NCBI GenBank assembly: GCA_009924135.1
Contig: RFSE01000014.1
Span: 1 to 62,011, forward strand
Length of the DNA: 62,011 nucleotides
Reading direction: 5' to 3'
Origin: Pseudomonadota bacterium
GTDB taxonomy: Bacteria; Verrucomicrobiota; Verrucomicrobiia; Limisphaerales; SXTU01
Shown here: positions 60,099 through 62,011 of the stretch, in pieces
How the letters are laid out: the number at the start of each line of letters is the position of its first letter
Numbering within the stretch: the first letter of the stretch is position 1
Notes under the pieces: generated by a model
Database searches by the model: none
Seen by the model: only the letters and a program-made list of their open reading frames with translations
What the model was told of the DNA's origin: nothing
Program-made: the position numbers and the translations under genes

Positions 60099-62011
60099 TT
60101 ATCGCGTCTGGAACAGCCGGCTCTGCACAAGTTCGTGAACCAGCGATCGCACGCCGCCGCCCTGCTTCTGCGTGCTGGTGACAATCGCGGCAATCTGGTC
60201 GCGGTCGTTGAAGGCGAGTTCGCGGCCGGTGGCATAAATGGCGAGCTGTTGCGCGAGGTTTCTCAACAGCTTCTCCGCATCGGCGGCGGCGAGTGATTGA
60301 AACTCGCGGATGTCGGCGAACTTCCGTTCGTCCGGCAGCGCGCCGCTGGCGTCCACCTTCGGCCCGAGCTTGAAGCTGATGCCGATGAACGGGTCAATCG
60401 CTCCGCGCGGTGCGGGATCGCCCTCACCGATGGACCGGTAGCGCGTGCGGTAGCCGCCGATGACATCGAAGCTTTCCAGGGCAAAGCCCGGCGGGTCGAT
60501 CTTCGCGTGGCAGCTCGCACAGGTGGCGTTGTTGCGGTGCTTGTCGAGCAGCTCGCGGATGGTGCTCGCACCGCGCACGTCCGGCTCCACGGCGGCGACG
60601 TTCGCGGGCGGCGGCTCGGGCGGCTGACCGAAGAGGCGGTCCATCACGAACGCCCCGCGCGGCACGGGCGAGGTGGTGGTGCCGTTGGCCGTGACCTTGA
60701 GGATCGCGCCTTGTGTGAGGAAACCGCCGCGCGGGCAGTCCGCCGGCAACGGCACGCGGCGGATCTGCGCACCGCTCACGCCTGCGATGCCGTAGTGCTT
60801 CGCCAGCTTCCCGTTCACCATCACGAAGTCCGACTTCACGAGATGCCGCGCATCGAGATTCCGAGTCAGCAACTCGCGGAAGTAGGCGCGCGTCTCGGCC
60901 ACCATCGAGTCTTGGAGGTAGGGACCAAACTCGGGGTAAAGTTTCTTGTCCGCATCGTTCGCGGCGATGGACCGCAGCTTTAGCCACTGGCCGAGGAAAT
61001 CCTCGACGAACCGGTCGGACTTCTTGTCCGTCAACAGCCGCTCGACTTCACCACGCAGGGTTTTCGCGTCGTGCACCTTGCCGCGCGCCGCCAGCTCCAG
61101 AAGCTTCGCATCAGGCGTGGAGTTCCAGAGGAAGTAGGACAAGCGTCCTGCGAGCGCAAAGTCGTCTAGCTTGGCCGCCGGTTCCACGCGATACAGAAAG
61201 TCCGGCGAACAGAGCGCCGCGCGGTAGGCCCAGCGCATCGCCATCTCGAAGGAATCACCGGCCTTCAAGCGGTCATCCACCTTGGCCACGTAGGCCTTCC
61301 GCACCTCCGCCTCAACGGGCCGGCGGAACGCCTTGGGCAGGAAACTCGCGAGCAGCTTGTCTGCATCCACGAGTGGCTGTTCGCTGCGCACGGTCCACAG
61401 GCCGGTTTCCGGGTCGGGCCGGTTTTTGCCTGCGCCGATCTGGCGGACCTTCTTGCGCGCGGGTGGCGATACGCCGGGATTGGCCTTGGCGTCGAACTCC
61501 ACCAGCGGCAAATCCCCGAACAGCACGCGATGCGCAACCGGCGGCCACACCTCGTGCAGCGGTCCCTCGATGTCCAGCCAGTCGCACGCGATGCCCGGTC
61601 CGGTGAACGACATCGCGTGGCCCTTGCGCGCGTAGTTGGCGGCGGGCGCGAGTGACGCGACGTTGAAGCCGATGATTTCGTTGTGGTTCAGCCACGTGAC
61701 CAGCTCGTGCTCCTTTGACTCCAGCGACGGCGCATCGAAGTAGCCCAGCACGTAACTCGGATGCTGGCCGCCCCGGCCATCGCCGGTGAGCTGCACGACG
61801 GAAAACCGCGCCGCTTCGGTGCCACGCGCTGGAAGGACCTTGCCCTTGTCCCATTGAAACGCCCACACCGAGGTGCGCACGCGGTAGCGGCCGGGATAAA
61901 TCGTGACGTGCTCGATGAAGTAGGGACTGAGCGACTCGTCCTCGTGACGAAAAAGGCCGGTGCTGCTGTTGGTGTTGAAAATGCCCAGGCGCTCGTGCGC
62001 GCCCTGATCCA
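60099..62011 (-). CDS. DUF1592/DUF1588/DUF1585-type cytochrome-associated protein (partial)
   Basis: The frame is open through the right edge of the window, so the N-terminus is missing; at least 637 residues are present. The DUF1595/DUF1592 part has FRRPVEAEVRKAYVAKVDDR and LSYFLWNSTPDAKLLELAA, and DUF1588 has GFLTQGAILKVTANGTTTSP. It contains the c-type haem motif CASCH in NNATCASCHAKIDPPGF, followed by FDVIGGYR, then the DUF1585 tail. These large exported proteins of Planctomycetes and Verrucomicrobiota usually sit next to a DUF1552 gene; that neighbour would lie on one side, and it is not seen on the left. Function is unproven. Confidence 0.9.
   Translation of the reverse strand, partial: DQGAHERLGIFNTNSSTGLFRHEDESLSPYFIEHVTIYPGRYRVRTSVWAFQWDKGKVLPARGTEAARFSVVQLTGDGRGGQHPSYVLGYFDAPSLESKEHELVTWLNHNEIIGFNVASLAPAANYARKGHAMSFTGPGIACDWLDIEGPLHEVWPPVAHRVLFGDLPLVEFDAKANPGVSPPARKKVRQIGAGKNRPDPETGLWTVRSEQPLVDADKLLASFLPKAFRRPVEAEVRKAYVAKVDDRLKAGDSFEMAMRWAYRAALCSPDFLYRVEPAAKLDDFALAGRLSYFLWNSTPDAKLLELAARGKVHDAKTLRGEVERLLTDKKSDRFVEDFLGQWLKLRSIAANDADKKLYPEFGPYLQDSMVAETRAYFRELLTRNLDARHLVKSDFVMVNGKLAKHYGIAGVSGAQIRRVPLPADCPRGGFLTQGAILKVTANGTTTSPVPRGAFVMDRLFGQPPEPPPANVAAVEPDVRGASTIRELLDKHRNNATCASCHAKIDPPGFALESFDVIGGYRTRYRSIGEGDPAPRGAIDPFIGISFKLGPKVDASGALPDERKFADIREFQSLAAADAEKLLRNLAQQLAIYATGRELAFNDRDQIAAIVTSTQKQGGGVRSLVHELVQSRLFQTR

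Overview
The window is a 62 kb, GC-rich bacterial chromosome segment. The gene families point to the phylum Verrucomicrobiota, probably a Pedosphaera/Limisphaerales-type soil or freshwater bacterium. They include DUF1592-type (planctomycete/verrucomicrobial cytochrome-associated) proteins, a DUF1559-like prepilin, DUF4838 and DUF6807 glycan-related proteins, ceramidase-like secreted enzymes, DUF5069 proteins, PQQ-propeller fusions and many exported SGNH and alpha/beta hydrolases. This assignment is inferred from protein families; no rRNA gene is present.

Layout. 0.4-10.4 kb: mostly minus-strand exported or membrane-anchored enzymes (GH32-like propeller protein, Tat-type metallophosphoesterase, two alpha/beta hydrolases, two tandem ceramidase-like proteins), plus a YlbF-like protein on the plus strand. 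10.4-15.5 kb: a repeat- and remnant-rich gap, then a zinc-ribbon membrane protein coupled to a WD40 lipoprotein, and a small hypothetical protein. 15.5-30.4 kb: a minus-strand glycan-scavenging locus without SusC/SusD genes: DUF4838-CBM9-TPR, DUF6807-TPR, TPR-DUF4838, sialidase, triplicated beta-helix and double SGNH esterase. Three neighbouring proteins share a related TPR-like module. 30.7-36.7 kb: DUF554 membrane protein, a large PQQ-propeller/methyltransferase-like/malectin-like fusion and a lipoprotein. 37-42.4 kb: a housekeeping block with folP, cdaA, cdaR and glmM (folate and c-di-AMP/cell-wall precursor synthesis), preceded by a CPBP protease interrupted by an in-frame TGA. 42.5-54 kb: flavoprotein, RluA-type pseudouridine synthase, DUF5069 protein, sialate O-acetylesterase, SWIM-SNF2 helicase, NAD-dependent epimerase and Gfo/Idh/MocA oxidoreductase. 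54.5-59.7 kb: modB-modC-like ABC genes with no modA in view, prepilin, ThiF-like E1 enzyme, Sel1 lipoprotein, DnaJ-like and HMA-like proteins. 59.7-62 kb: an AT-richer Cys-rich zinc-binding protein and a DUF1592 protein that runs off the right edge.

The most distinctive feature is repeat content. A palindromic element of about 120-135 bp with GGAGCGCGG/CCGCGCTCC-type ends occurs four times. One copy abuts an exact 46-nt 3' piece of a tRNA-Arg (anticodon loop to CCA), the shape of an integration scar. Other single palindromes (about 55-165 bp) occupy many gaps, and one of them encloses a likely start codon. Period-7 tandem arrays sit directly upstream of cdaA, between modB and modC, around the epimerase/oxidoreductase pair, and inside the SNF2 reading frame. 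No CRISPR array, rRNA, intact tRNA, transposase or integrase gene was seen.
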